Positions 6,983 to 14,103 of a stretch of DNA of 14,327 nt are shown here, piece by piece (positions within the stretch are counted from its first letter, which is position 1; each line of letters opens with the position of its first letter). Below the pieces are notes generated by a model. That model was not told the origin of the DNA, searched no databases, and was given only the letters and a program-made list of their open reading frames with translations. The position numbers were made by a program, and so were the translations under genes. Source of the stretch: an uncultured Clostridia bacterium (GTDB lineage Bacteria; Bacillota; Clostridia; Oscillospirales; Ruminococcaceae); contig CALATN010000040.1 in assembly GCA_937891895.1 (NCBI GenBank), forward strand, positions 1 through 14,327. Reading direction: 5' to 3'.

Positions 6983-9568
6983 TTAAATTATACAGTAAAG
7001 AAACTTGATTTTAAACTTTCCAAAAGCAGAGATGGAGCGGCAGTAACGTTTGATAAGGCTTGTTACCTCTGTACGCATTTCGTGAGCCTCGTCACGGTTA
7101 ATGCTGTCACCGCCGAAGGATGCTTTCAGTGCAAGAAAGATAATCTGAGAAGCATTGTCCTCAGCAAGAAACTGTGAACGTTTAGCCAGTTCATCAGCAT
7201 ATTCAGAGTAACTCATTCCGCCTTGCTCAGGCATATTCATTATTTTCAACAGACAGCAAAAACGCTTATAGTCAGCCTTGACCTGTAAAGCGGGAGTCTC
7301 AGCTGAACGATATCGCGACAGAATAATCATTCTACGGAGGATTACAATTGCAGGAATGGCAAGAATGATAATTATCGTAACAATAAGCCACGTAAGGTCA
7401 TAGACAACGTCAACCTTTTTGTTACCCTCAATGCCGAAAATTCCGAAACCGATTGATTGAGGTTTGTTATTTTCATTATCCTGCGACGTTGTCGATTCTG
7501 TTTTTTCTGAAGGAACAGTTGTAACTGTTCCTTCGGCATTGTCCTGACTGTCAGGAACAGCCGTTACAGCTTCCTGTGGCTGCGGTGCGGTAGCGGTAAT
7601 GTTTGTAGTAATGTCTGTTTCTTCCTCATTCTGAACAATAGTTGTTTCATTTGTCTCAGATTCATTTCCAGTAACAGGCTCAGTTTCCGTAACGGTTGTT
7701 TCTGTCGGAAAAGCAGTTCTTACATTTCCGTAACCTGAAGTAAATTCCATAGGATACCAGCCGTATCCGTCAATGTAAATTTCAACCCATGCGTGACCGT
7801 GAGAGTCCTTTACATCAACAGTAATGGTCGAACCCATAGGTTCATCTGATTCAATGTCATACGGAGTAATGATATAGCCTTCAACATATCGGGCAGGAAT
7901 TCCTGCATAACGGCACATCAGTGCCGCTGTTGACGCAAAGTGAGAGCAGCTGCCTTCCTTGTGTTCAATAAAGTGATTAACGAAATCCTCGCCACGTGCC
8001 AGAGGCTCGGTGGTAAGGCTGTATGTGCAGTTGTCGCGAAGCCATTCCTTGATGTAATAAAGCTTTCTGCTGAATACGGTCATTTCATCAAGTGTACTCT
8101 TTCCAGTCTGAATTTCCTCAGCAGTGATATATTCGTAGTAATTCTGATTAAAAATTTCCGTAACAGGAAAATCTGTCGGAATATCAAGATAATTCTCATA
8201 GACGAAATTTCTGTAAGCCGCTTCATCTGCAGTAAGTGCTGACGGAATTGACCAACGCTTGCGAAAAAGGTTCTGATATCCGTGATAACTGTCGGGATTG
8301 TAAACCTGACCGAAATATGTTGAGGAAGTTCCTTCAAAATAACTGTGGTCAATGATGTTATATCTTGAAACGCTTTCAGGCACAAGATTATACGGCATAT
8401 ACATATAATCGTCATTTGCAGCTATATTCTTTACCGTGAAACTGTAATTCGGAAGAATTGCAGGAGCATTTTTCAGATTGTAGCTGTCAAAAAGCAAGGG
8501 CGAAAGTCCATCTGTAGTAAAGCCTTCGGCAATATCTTCAAGTTCACGAAGCTTGCTTGCGGAAAGCTCCTCCCAGCTTCTTCCTGTATAAACCGACCCA
8601 ACAAAACCACGCAGGTAAACTGTATCAGCTGTGCGCGGCATTGTAACCTGAAGCACATCAATGAATTTGAAGCGTATGTCACTGAATTCGTCAAGCTTTC
8701 CGTGATTGATTGCACCGTAAAATGTATATTCATCACCGAAATAAAAAGTTTTCATAATATCATTGTGCATCTCACCGCTGTCAATGTAATTGTCAGCTTT
8801 CTGAAACAACTCATTGATTTTATCGGAACGCTCATAATCAGTGACTTTCATAAAAATAAAAACAATTGTAATACATATTGCTGCAATAACAGCCGCAATT
8901 GCCGTGCACTGCATTCCGTATCGTGAAAACTGCTGTTCCCTGACAGAATTTGTTACGGTGAATTCAAGAACGGAAAATCCCGTTATCGTGATAATAAACG
9001 CCGCAAATGATATGAATGACGGCTCAAAGCCGGGGACGAATACAGGCAGTGAAAGCAGAATAATAAAAGCAGTCGGGTAAAATCCTGAGTTCAGATAATT
9101 GAACAGAAATCCGATTGAAAGGCATAAGAAAACGACGGTTAGGAGTATGAATACCGCAAGATGCTTGTCCGCAAGCTCAGGTTCAAGTAGAGATATATAC
9201 GGCGTTTTTCTGTAATCAGGGTCAATAAGTGCTTTATAAATATTCGCCATTCTGACTGTCCCTGCTGCATACTCTTCCTTTAGCACAAACGAAGCGATTA
9301 TGCAGGAAAGTGATGAAAAAGCAAAGGCTGAATATGAAACGCTTTTTTTAAGACTGTATGCATTTGTTACGATACAACATGTGATAATGAGCAAGCTTAC
9401 AGCAACCTTGTTTACCGTAAGGTCAAATGCAGTCAGAAACATAAATACAGAGCCAATGCAGGCGAGTACGGCAATAAAAAATCTGATAATCTGCATTTGA
9501 AGTGTAGGCTTTGAGCCTGCTTTTTTTACAGTTGCAGAAATCTGTATGCTTATTTCCTGAGCTGCCAT
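6983..9568 (-). CDS. Membrane transglutaminase-like protein (TgpA family)
   Basis: 861 aa; ATG preceded by GGGAGGT at 8 nt. Residues ~28-240 hold about six membrane helices. A large extracytoplasmic part follows with a transglutaminase core: Cys541 in EGSCSHFASTAALMCRYAG, His592 in DSHGHAWVEIY, and Glu608 in YGWYPMEFT where classical enzymes have Asp. A Thr/Glu/Pro-rich linker (~620-705), another helix (~722-745) and a cytoplasmic DUF4129-like tail (DYKRFCCLLKIMNMPEQGGMSYSEYADELAKR) complete the layout. The family cleaves or crosslinks peptides at the outer membrane face; the substrate is unknown. It is the last gene of a MoxR-DUF58-TgpA set, 19 nt after DUF58. That trio is widespread and thought to act in cell-envelope or protein-complex maturation. 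Confidence 0.9.
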   Translation of the reverse strand: MAAQEISIQISATVKKAGSKPTLQMQIIRFFIAVLACIGSVFMFLTAFDLTVNKVAVSLLIITCCIVTNAYSLKKSVSYSAFAFSSLSCIIASFVLKEEYAAGTVRMANIYKALIDPDYRKTPYISLLEPELADKHLAVFILLTVVFLCLSIGFLFNYLNSGFYPTAFIILLSLPVFVPGFEPSFISFAAFIITITGFSVLEFTVTNSVREQQFSRYGMQCTAIAAVIAAICITIVFIFMKVTDYERSDKINELFQKADNYIDSGEMHNDIMKTFYFGDEYTFYGAINHGKLDEFSDIRFKFIDVLQVTMPRTADTVYLRGFVGSVYTGRSWEELSASKLRELEDIAEGFTTDGLSPLLFDSYNLKNAPAILPNYSFTVKNIAANDDYMYMPYNLVPESVSRYNIIDHSYFEGTSSTYFGQVYNPDSYHGYQNLFRKRWSIPSALTADEAAYRNFVYENYLDIPTDFPVTEIFNQNYYEYITAEEIQTGKSTLDEMTVFSRKLYYIKEWLRDNCTYSLTTEPLARGEDFVNHFIEHKEGSCSHFASTAALMCRYAGIPARYVEGYIITPYDIESDEPMGSTITVDVKDSHGHAWVEIYIDGYGWYPMEFTSGYGNVRTAFPTETTVTETEPVTGNESETNETTIVQNEEETDITTNITATAPQPQEAVTAVPDSQDNAEGTVTTVPSEKTESTTSQDNENNKPQSIGFGIFGIEGNKKVDVVYDLTWLIVTIIIILAIPAIVILRRMIILSRYRSAETPALQVKADYKRFCCLLKIMNMPEQGGMSYSEYADELAKRSQFLAEDNASQIIFLALKASFGGDSINRDEAHEMRTEVTSLIKRYCRSISAFGKFKIKFLYCII
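7509..7534. repeat. Perfect 12-bp inverted repeat inside the transglutaminase linker
   Basis: Arms GAAGGAACAGTT and AACTGTTCCTTC flank a 2-nt centre. A second shorter palindrome, TCCTGAC-T-GTCAGGA, lies at 7542-7556 and shares the GGAACAG word just after it. On the coding (-) strand no T-run follows, so it is not a terminator. It sits in the Thr-rich linker coding region. Confidence 0.7.
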
Positions 9569-9587
9569 ATTGCCGTACCTCCCTTCA

Positions 9588-10763
9588 TCAGATAATCAGC
9601 AGTTCATGATTGCTGAGCTTTTCGGCATCAGCATAAATTATTTCTGTGCGGCACTTCTCATCATCGGTGGTGTCCGGAGTACCTGAACATATTATTGTAA
9701 TGTAAGCCTCGCCAAATAAGGCTTCAAGCTCTTCTGTCCGTGCAAAATCTGTGCTGTCGGTAAAAATAATGACGCGTGAAAAATGTTTGCGTGAAGAAAA
9801 GAATTCGTCCGAAGCAGCTGCACGGGCAAACGGAAAATCCGTTATTGCATTTCCAAGCTCAGAGCATAATTCCGAAGCTGCCGCAAGACGTTTATCCTCG
9901 GTGTCTATTTCAGCTCTCTTCACACTATAATCCGAACGGGCATATGCAAGGGTATGTGCCGTACCGAATTCAACGAGTAAATTTGAAACCGAAAAGGCGG
10001 AATCAAGTATCCTGTCAGTTGCAGATGCAGTTGTACAGCTGTAAAAATCCGTGACAAGCAGAATATTACAGCCGATAGGAAGTGATAGTTCCTTTACAAT
10101 GAAATTTTCGCTTCGGCTGCTTAATTTCCAATGGATACGGTTATTGCTGTCACCTTCCCGGTATTCACGAAGTGCGAAGATTTCTGAGGGGTCATCTCCT
10201 GACTTGTACGGAGAAAAAGCTGTGCCATCATCAGCAGAAACGGGCATACTTTCAATTGTTGCCTGAACAGGATAAAGAACAGGTGAAGAAACACATTTCC
10301 CTTTAGCGGATACTCTTACGGGGATTGAGAAAATCCGCAGATAATCTCTTATCAATACTCGTTTAACATAAACATCAGCTGTTCCACAGTGTTGGGAAGT
10401 GATGTTGAAAGCGAAGGCTTCTGAGGCTTTTGCACCGATTGCCGCACTGAGTCTGTATCTGTTCCTTGCCGATGTGTCAAATGGAATGTGTGAGCTGTAA
10501 AACAATTCGACCACACAACAGCCTATTGGCAGCAGAGATTTGTTTCTGACATTTACTTTCAGGACGGCAGGCTGTCCTCTGAGTGCCGAAAGATGTTCAA
10601 AGCCTGCCGAAACGTGAACAGTGAAGGCTGAAACAATTGTCATAATAAGAGTAACAATCGGCAGAATGATCATAAACATCAGCAATACAAAGGAAAGGTC
10701 ACCTTTGTACAGAATATGGAAAACAACCGAAAAAGCCAGCATCAAAAAATAAAATATCCTCAT
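9588..10763 (-). CDS. DUF58 family protein
   Basis: 391 aa; ATG preceded by AAAGGA at 11 nt. Two membrane helices (about 2-18 and 23-47) anchor it. A beta-rich stretch (~50-155) follows. The DUF58 hallmark LREYREGDSNNRIHWKLSSR lies at ~198-217, then a vWA-like Rossmann segment (NILLVTDFYSC, and RVIIFTDSTDF near the end). DUF58 proteins are almost always encoded next to MoxR ATPases and membrane transglutaminases, as here, and are thought to work with the ATPase as an adaptor. No biochemical activity can be assigned. Gap to the MoxR gene is 23 nt and to the transglutaminase gene 19 nt, which supports one operon. Confidence 0.9.
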   Translation of the reverse strand: MRIFYFLMLAFSVVFHILYKGDLSFVLLMFMIILPIVTLIMTIVSAFTVHVSAGFEHLSALRGQPAVLKVNVRNKSLLPIGCCVVELFYSSHIPFDTSARNRYRLSAAIGAKASEAFAFNITSQHCGTADVYVKRVLIRDYLRIFSIPVRVSAKGKCVSSPVLYPVQATIESMPVSADDGTAFSPYKSGDDPSEIFALREYREGDSNNRIHWKLSSRSENFIVKELSLPIGCNILLVTDFYSCTTASATDRILDSAFSVSNLLVEFGTAHTLAYARSDYSVKRAEIDTEDKRLAAASELCSELGNAITDFPFARAAASDEFFSSRKHFSRVIIFTDSTDFARTEELEALFGEAYITIICSGTPDTTDDEKCRTEIIYADAEKLSNHELLII

Positions 10764-10786
10764 AACAAGGCTTGTCCTTTCGGATT

Positions 10787-11743
10787 TCAGATTTTCGGAG
10801 CAGGTGTCCGTGCACTTATGTCACGGAGTACATCAGCAGCAGTGACTCCTGCCGCCTTTGCTTTTGGCGAAATGATGATTCGGTGTTCGACAACATCATT
10901 GAGAATGAATTTTACATCATCTGGAATGACATAGCTTCTGCCGCTTAAAAGTGCCGTAGCTTTTGCCATAGCCGCAAGAGCAACCGAGCCTCTCGGACTT
11001 AAACCAAGCTTTATCTGCGGGTGAGTACGTGTTGCTGCCGCAATTGAAGCAATATATTTGTATACACGGTCATCAACAAAAATCTGTTCAGCCGCCGCAC
11101 GAAGCATAAGTACGTCCTTTGCGCTTGCAACAGGAACAATGCTGTCGACAGGCTTTTCCGCACCTTTAGATTTTAAAATTGCAATCTCGCTGTTCAGGTC
11201 AGGGTAACCCATTGAAAGGCGCACAATGAAACGGTCAAGCTGTGATTCCGGAAGCATCTGCGTGCCCACCGAGCCGATTGGATTTTGTGTAGCAATAACT
11301 ATGAATGGCTTGGGAAGCTCGTGTGTAACACCATCAACAGTTACCGCACCTTCTTCCATAGCCTCAAGAAGCGCGCTCTGCGTCTTGCTTGAGGTACGGT
11401 TTATTTCGTCAGCAAGAAAAAGGCTGCAAAGCGCCGCACCTGGTTTGTATTCAAATCGTTCCGTCTGCTTATTGTACACCGTGAAGCCTGTAACATCTGC
11501 GGGAAGTACGTCAGGAGTGAATTGCATACGTTTATAATCAAGTGACATTGCTTTTGAAAAAGCAAGTGCAAGGGTTGTCTTTCCTACACCAGGAATATCA
11601 TCAAGAAGAATGTGTCCCCCCGCAATAATAGCAAGCTGAGTCTTGACAATGATGTCATTCTTGCCGATAACAGCCTTTTTGACTTCCTCATTTATTCTAT
11701 TTGCCACAGGCAAAACCTGCTGGCGTATTGTTTCGTCGGTCAT
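10787..11743 (-). CDS. MoxR-family AAA+ ATPase
   Basis: 318 aa, the usual length. ATG is preceded by AAGGGG at 9 nt. Walker A is PGVGKTT (51-57), Walker B LFLADEINR (108-116, Asp112 and Glu113), sensor 1 IATQNP (150-155, Asn154), Arg finger LDRF (169-172), and sensor 2 in the LGLSPRGS stretch (~residue 250). All key residues are present, so it should be an active ATPase. MoxR proteins are chaperone-like AAA+ machines that mature partner complexes; the DUF58 and transglutaminase products are the natural partners. It is the first gene of the operon, 44 nt from the mapped -10 box. Confidence 0.94.
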   Translation of the reverse strand: MTDETIRQQVLPVANRINEEVKKAVIGKNDIIVKTQLAIIAGGHILLDDIPGVGKTTLALAFSKAMSLDYKRMQFTPDVLPADVTGFTVYNKQTERFEYKPGAALCSLFLADEINRTSSKTQSALLEAMEEGAVTVDGVTHELPKPFIVIATQNPIGSVGTQMLPESQLDRFIVRLSMGYPDLNSEIAILKSKGAEKPVDSIVPVASAKDVLMLRAAAEQIFVDDRVYKYIASIAAATRTHPQIKLGLSPRGSVALAAMAKATALLSGRSYVIPDDVKFILNDVVEHRIIISPKAKAAGVTAADVLRDISARTPAPKI

Positions 11744-11786
11744 ATCTAAAAACCCCTTAAAGTTTATTTTATCATAATATAAAATT

Positions 11787-11815
11787 ATTATAGCATAGTT
11801 TGCAGCTCAATACAA
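11787..11815 (-). promoter_or_regulatory. Extended -10 promoter of the MoxR operon
   Basis: Read on the - strand: TTGTAT (-35, 11810-11815), 17-nt spacer, and TGCTATAAT, an extended -10 with perfect TATAAT at 11787-11792. The predicted start is near 11780, giving a leader of about 37 nt before the MoxR ATG. Confidence 0.8.
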
Positions 11816-11835
11816 ATTACAATTTGGTAAATTGG

Positions 11836-11850
11836 GTTACATATTGTAAC
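11836..11850. promoter_or_regulatory. Palindrome in the divergent intergenic region (operator candidate)
   Basis: Perfect inverted repeat GTTACA-TAT-TGTAAC. It lies about 20 bp upstream of the MoxR -35 box and about 48 bp upstream of the leader-ORF -35 box, so a bound regulator could affect either promoter. No regulator is encoded in the window, and no family is assigned. Confidence 0.45.
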
Positions 11851-11897
11851 TTAAATGGAATAAAATGACGGATGCACATATTTTTTTGCAAAAATCC

Positions 11898-11926
11898 TTG
11901 ACAATAACACGCAATAGGTATATAAT
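11898..11926 (+). promoter_or_regulatory. Consensus sigma-A promoter of the Phe-rich leader
   Basis: Perfect TTGACA (11898-11903), 17-nt spacer, perfect TATAAT (11921-11926). Predicted transcription start is near 11933, 29 nt before the leader ATG. It is the strongest promoter in the window and diverges from the MoxR promoter. Confidence 0.92.
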
Positions 11927-11961
11927 AAACTGTGTAGATTTTTATTTTTGGAGTTAAAAGT

Positions 11962-12078
11962 ATGAAGGCTGTAAATTCTGTTCTTGGCTTTTTTAACTTT
12001 ATATTTTTTGCAGGCGCAGGCTTTTACTTTAGCTTTGGGTTTAACTTTGGCGCGCCAAAAAAAATATATTGCCGATAA
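11962..12078 (+). CDS. Phe-rich leader peptide (38 aa), attenuator candidate
   Basis: Not previously called because of size. ATG follows GGAG (11950-11953) with an 8-nt spacer, directly downstream of a consensus promoter. The peptide begins MKAVNSVLGFFNFIFFAGAG and continues FYFSFGFNFGAPKKIYCR. Ten Phe codons, all TTT, and two Tyr codons occur in 38, with Phe clustered at codons 10-29, as in the pheL and pheST leaders of enterobacteria. The stop at 12076-12078 lies inside the antiterminator segment. The downstream genes include aroF, so ribosome stalling under Phe shortage is the likely purpose. Alternative: a small membrane protein. A 14-nt palindrome, TTTGGCGCGCCAAA (12046-12059), overlaps its end. 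Confidence 0.7.
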   Translation: MKAVNSVLGFFNFIFFAGAGFYFSFGFNFGAPKKIYCR

Positions 12079-12133
12079 CAGGATTGTAAAGCTGATGTTG
12101 AAATAACATATTGTTTGTAACGGTCTGCGGCAA
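12069..12133 (+). promoter_or_regulatory. Putative antiterminator pairing of the Phe attenuator
   Basis: TTGCCG (12069-12074) is exactly complementary to CGGCAA (12128-12133). Across a 4-nt bulge (ATAA, holding the leader stop codon), CAGG (12079-12082) pairs with TCTG (12124-12127) with one G-T wobble. This helix uses the 5' arm of the terminator at 12123-12131, so the two structures exclude each other. A ribosome at the leader stop would cover the upstream strand and favour termination; one stalled in the Phe codons would leave it free and favour read-through. Confidence 0.6.
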
Positions 12134-12156
12134 GGGTGTCACAGGCTTTTTTATTT
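12123..12156 (+). terminator. Terminator between leader and LRR gene
   Basis: GTCTGCGGC (12123-12131) pairs with GTCACAGGC (12138-12146) around loop AAGGGT, with one C-A mismatch and two G-T wobbles. TTTTTTATTT follows. It ends 15 nt before the LRR ATG, so every transcript from 11933 must pass it to express the lipoprotein. Confidence 0.65.
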
Positions 12157-12171
12157 GAAAGGAAAGTAACT

Positions 12172-13200
12172 ATGGATAAGAAGATGAGAAGTACCTTCGG
12201 TGTACTGCTTGCTGCGGCAATGGCTTTGTCAATGACGGGGTGTAATAAGGAAGATGATACCGCTTCGGCTGAGGGTGAAACAACCTTCGACTCGGCAGGC
12301 TACGAATCGAGAATTGCTGAACTGGAATCGCAGGTTGAGTCGCTGAAGGCTGAAACCTCACCCAATATCGGCTTCAGGGATAAGTCTGACTATATTCTTG
12401 GCAAGGATAATCCGGCTGTAAGCGAGGCTGCAGCAGCAAAGGAACAGGTTATGTCCGACCTGCCTCAGTTCATTACAATCCAGGGCGTTGAATACAGCAC
12501 CGACCTTACAACCCTTACACTGAACAATAAGGGACTTACCGATGCAGATATTCAGGATTTGAAATATATGGTAAACCTTACCGAGCTTCATATTTACCAG
12601 AACAATATCAGTGACCTTACTCCGCTGAAGGGCCTGACAAATCTTCAGACGCTTTCCCTGTTCAAGAACAACATCAGCGATCTTACTCCGTTGGCAGGAC
12701 TTGTTTCTCTGAAGGACCTTTACCTGCGTTCCAACAATATTACAGATATTTCCGCACTTGACGGTCTGCTCAAACTCGAAACCCTTGACCTTTCGGAAAA
12801 CAATATTTCCGATATTACACCGCTTGCAGAAATGCCGAATATCACCTTGCTCCGTCTTAACGATAACGCAATTTCTGACATTTCAGCACTCAGCGGTATG
12901 AAATATATGGACAGGCTTCATCTCCAGAACAATCAGATTACTGACATCACACCGGTTATGGGTATGGTTGATATGACGGAAATCTACCTTGAAAACAACA
13001 TCATTTCTGATGTTGAGCCACTTATGTCCCTAACAAGTCTCGGCTGGATAAAGCTTGGCGGAAACCCCGTTGCAAACCTTACTCCGCTGACTAATATCAC
13101 AGGACTCAAAAAGCTCTACATAGAAGGCATCGCGGTTTCCGAAGATGATATGACAACACTGGCAGAAAAGCTTCCCGACACGACTATCGTTACAAAGTAA
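12172..13200 (+). CDS. SDS22/internalin-type leucine-rich-repeat lipoprotein
   Basis: 342 aa from ATG 12172, preceded by AAAGGAAAG at 5 nt; a longer frame from GTG 12136 would overlap the terminator. Lipoprotein signal peptide: MDKKMRS, hydrophobic VLLAAAMALS, lipobox MTGC with Cys24. A short coiled coil (YESRIAELESQVESLKAE, ~43-60) follows, then about eight 22-residue repeats of the form LxxLxLxxNxISDLTPLxGLxN, flanked by partial copies and ending LTNITGLKKLYIEGIAV. The repeats match internalin-type LRRs, which form curved binding surfaces. The protein should sit on the outer membrane face and bind protein or glycan; the ligand is unknown. Besides read-through from 11933, only a weak promoter (TTGTAA-17-CATATT, 12085-12113) is seen. 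aroF starts 71 nt downstream with no clear terminator between. Confidence 0.88.
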   Translation: MDKKMRSTFGVLLAAAMALSMTGCNKEDDTASAEGETTFDSAGYESRIAELESQVESLKAETSPNIGFRDKSDYILGKDNPAVSEAAAAKEQVMSDLPQFITIQGVEYSTDLTTLTLNNKGLTDADIQDLKYMVNLTELHIYQNNISDLTPLKGLTNLQTLSLFKNNISDLTPLAGLVSLKDLYLRSNNITDISALDGLLKLETLDLSENNISDITPLAEMPNITLLRLNDNAISDISALSGMKYMDRLHLQNNQITDITPVMGMVDMTEIYLENNIISDVEPLMSLTSLGWIKLGGNPVANLTPLTNITGLKKLYIEGIAVSEDDMTTLAEKLPDTTIVTK

Positions 13201-13271
13201 ATAAAAACGTTTCGTGCAAAATGTGTACTTTACGCTTTTAAATATAATTTTTTATTTCGGAGGAAAAGAAA

Positions 13272-13697
13272 ATGATTGTTATTCTTAAAAAGGGCGCTCA
13301 GGCCGAAGCAGTTGCAAGACTTGAGGAAATTCTCAAATCCAAAGGTGTAACCGCTAACCATATCGAAGGTGCAACACAGAACATTATCGGTCTTGTAGGT
13401 GATACATCAAGAATTGATGTTGACTCCCTTCTCGCTCAGGACTGCGTAGAAAGCATCCGTCGTGTACAGGAGCCTTATAAGCAGGCTAACCGCAAGTTCC
13501 ATCCTGATGATACAACTATTCCTGTAAGAGATTGCATCATCGGCAATGGCTCTCTCCAGATTATTGCAGGTCCTTGTTCCGTTGAAACAGAAGACCAGAT
13601 TATGCAGACAGCTATCGCTTGCAAGAAGGCAGGCGCAACAATGCTCCGCGGCGGTGCATATAAGCCAAGAACTTCTCCATATTCCTTCCCGCAATGA
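13272..13697 (+). CDS. aroF: DAHP synthase, type I-beta, 3' truncated at a junction
   Basis: Makes 3-deoxy-D-arabino-heptulosonate 7-phosphate from PEP and erythrose 4-phosphate, the first shikimate-pathway step. ATG follows GGAGG at 8 nt. Residues 1-~65 are a ferredoxin-like regulatory domain (MIVILKKGAQAEAVARLEEIL), which in the Thermotoga-type enzyme mediates Tyr/Phe inhibition. The barrel starts near 95 with IIAGPCSVET, then MLRGGAYKPRTSPYSF. The family continues QGLGEEG to about 338 aa; here only 139 native codons remain and, after base 13689, the frame reads Pro-Gln-stop. The break coincides with a shift to AT-rich sequence, so it is probably an assembly junction. The product as drawn would be inactive. 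A -10-like TATAAT (13243-13248) lacks a good -35. Confidence 0.93.
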   Translation: MIVILKKGAQAEAVARLEEILKSKGVTANHIEGATQNIIGLVGDTSRIDVDSLLAQDCVESIRRVQEPYKQANRKFHPDDTTIPVRDCIIGNGSLQIIAGPCSVETEDQIMQTAIACKKAGATMLRGGAYKPRTSPYSFPQ

Positions 13698-13956
13698 GAA
13701 TAAAATTACAATTCCCTGATAAAAACAAAGGTTTTAGATCATGAAAAATCATATCTAATTCATTATCTTCAACCTTATCCAATTCATCTAAAACAAAGAC
13801 TAAATTATTCTTTTGTTCATCTATTCTCTGCAATTCATCATACACATAATATTCTGCTATTTCACTATCATAAAGCATCTCTGCCAGCTTTTTATGTTCT
13901 TTCTCTTTTTCTACTTCGTTTTCCTCGTGTTTTTTACTTACAATTATTTTAAATTA
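13690..13956 (-). pseudogene. Fragment of a P-loop (AAA/KAP-like) ATPase
   Basis: Read on the - strand, the frame gives KHEENEVEKEKEHKKLAE, AEYYVYDELQRIDEQ, a Walker B NNLVFVLDELDKVED, and a sensor-1-like SGNCNFILIAG. Then at 13690 it runs into antisense aroF. Walker A and everything after sensor 1 are missing. Upstream the frame hits a stop at 13954-13956, but coding-like sequence (SQIDSNTNFVTDDKVNLK) continues in the next frame to about 14008. One extra base in the four-A run (13947-13950, - strand) would join the frames, so a frameshift or sequencing error is likely. KAP-type or phage/defence NTPases share this pattern; the exact family is not clear. Confidence 0.55.
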
Positions 13957-14009
13957 ACCTTATCATCTGTCACAAAGTTAGTGTTGGAATCTATTTGACT
14001 TAGATTTGA

Positions 14010-14050
14010 TATAAATAAAATAATAAGGATAACGATATCTCGTTATCCTT
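14010..14050 (-). terminator. Terminator downstream of ftsZ
   Basis: Perfect 11-bp stem AAGGATAACGA / TCGTTATCCTT (14025-14050) with loop TATC, followed on the - strand by ATTATTTTATTTAT. A weaker inverted repeat, TTTTGTCA / TGACAAAA (14053-14080, 12-nt loop), lies between it and the ftsZ stop. Confidence 0.85.
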
Positions 14051-14103
14051 TGTTTTGTCAGATTTTAGCATTTGACAAAATTCTTATTGATTAAAGAGAT
14101 CGA

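Larger units (their letters stand above)
13690..14103. other. Foreign, AT-rich joint region
   Basis: Between aroF and ftsZ there is no intact gene. It holds the inverted ATPase fragment (to about 13956, possibly 14008), then the ftsZ terminator. AT content rises sharply at 13690. Two joins are likely, one at 13689/13690 and one between about 13956 and 14024. Confidence 0.7.

Noticed and set aside
12046..12059. TTTGGCGCGCCAAA palindrome as a recombination or attachment site.
   Set aside because: It is short, lies within the leader ORF, has no second copy in the window, and no integrase is nearby.
12121..12156. T-box riboswitch before the LRR gene, suggested by AAGGGTG near a terminator.
   Set aside because: The invariant TGGNACC core is absent (sequence continues TCACA), the AAGGGT lies in the terminator loop rather than in an antiterminator bulge, and no specifier-loop stem I is visible; a Phe-rich ORF explains the region better.
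12590..13130. Regular ~66-bp periodicity that could suggest a CRISPR or tandem repeat array.
   Set aside because: The period is three times 22 codons and encodes diverged leucine-rich repeats; the DNA copies are not identical.
13612..13878. An 88-codon - strand frame beginning MLYDSE taken as a complete small protein.
   Set aside because: Coding-like sequence continues upstream of that Met, and the last ~26 codons are antisense aroF; it is a fragment running through a junction.
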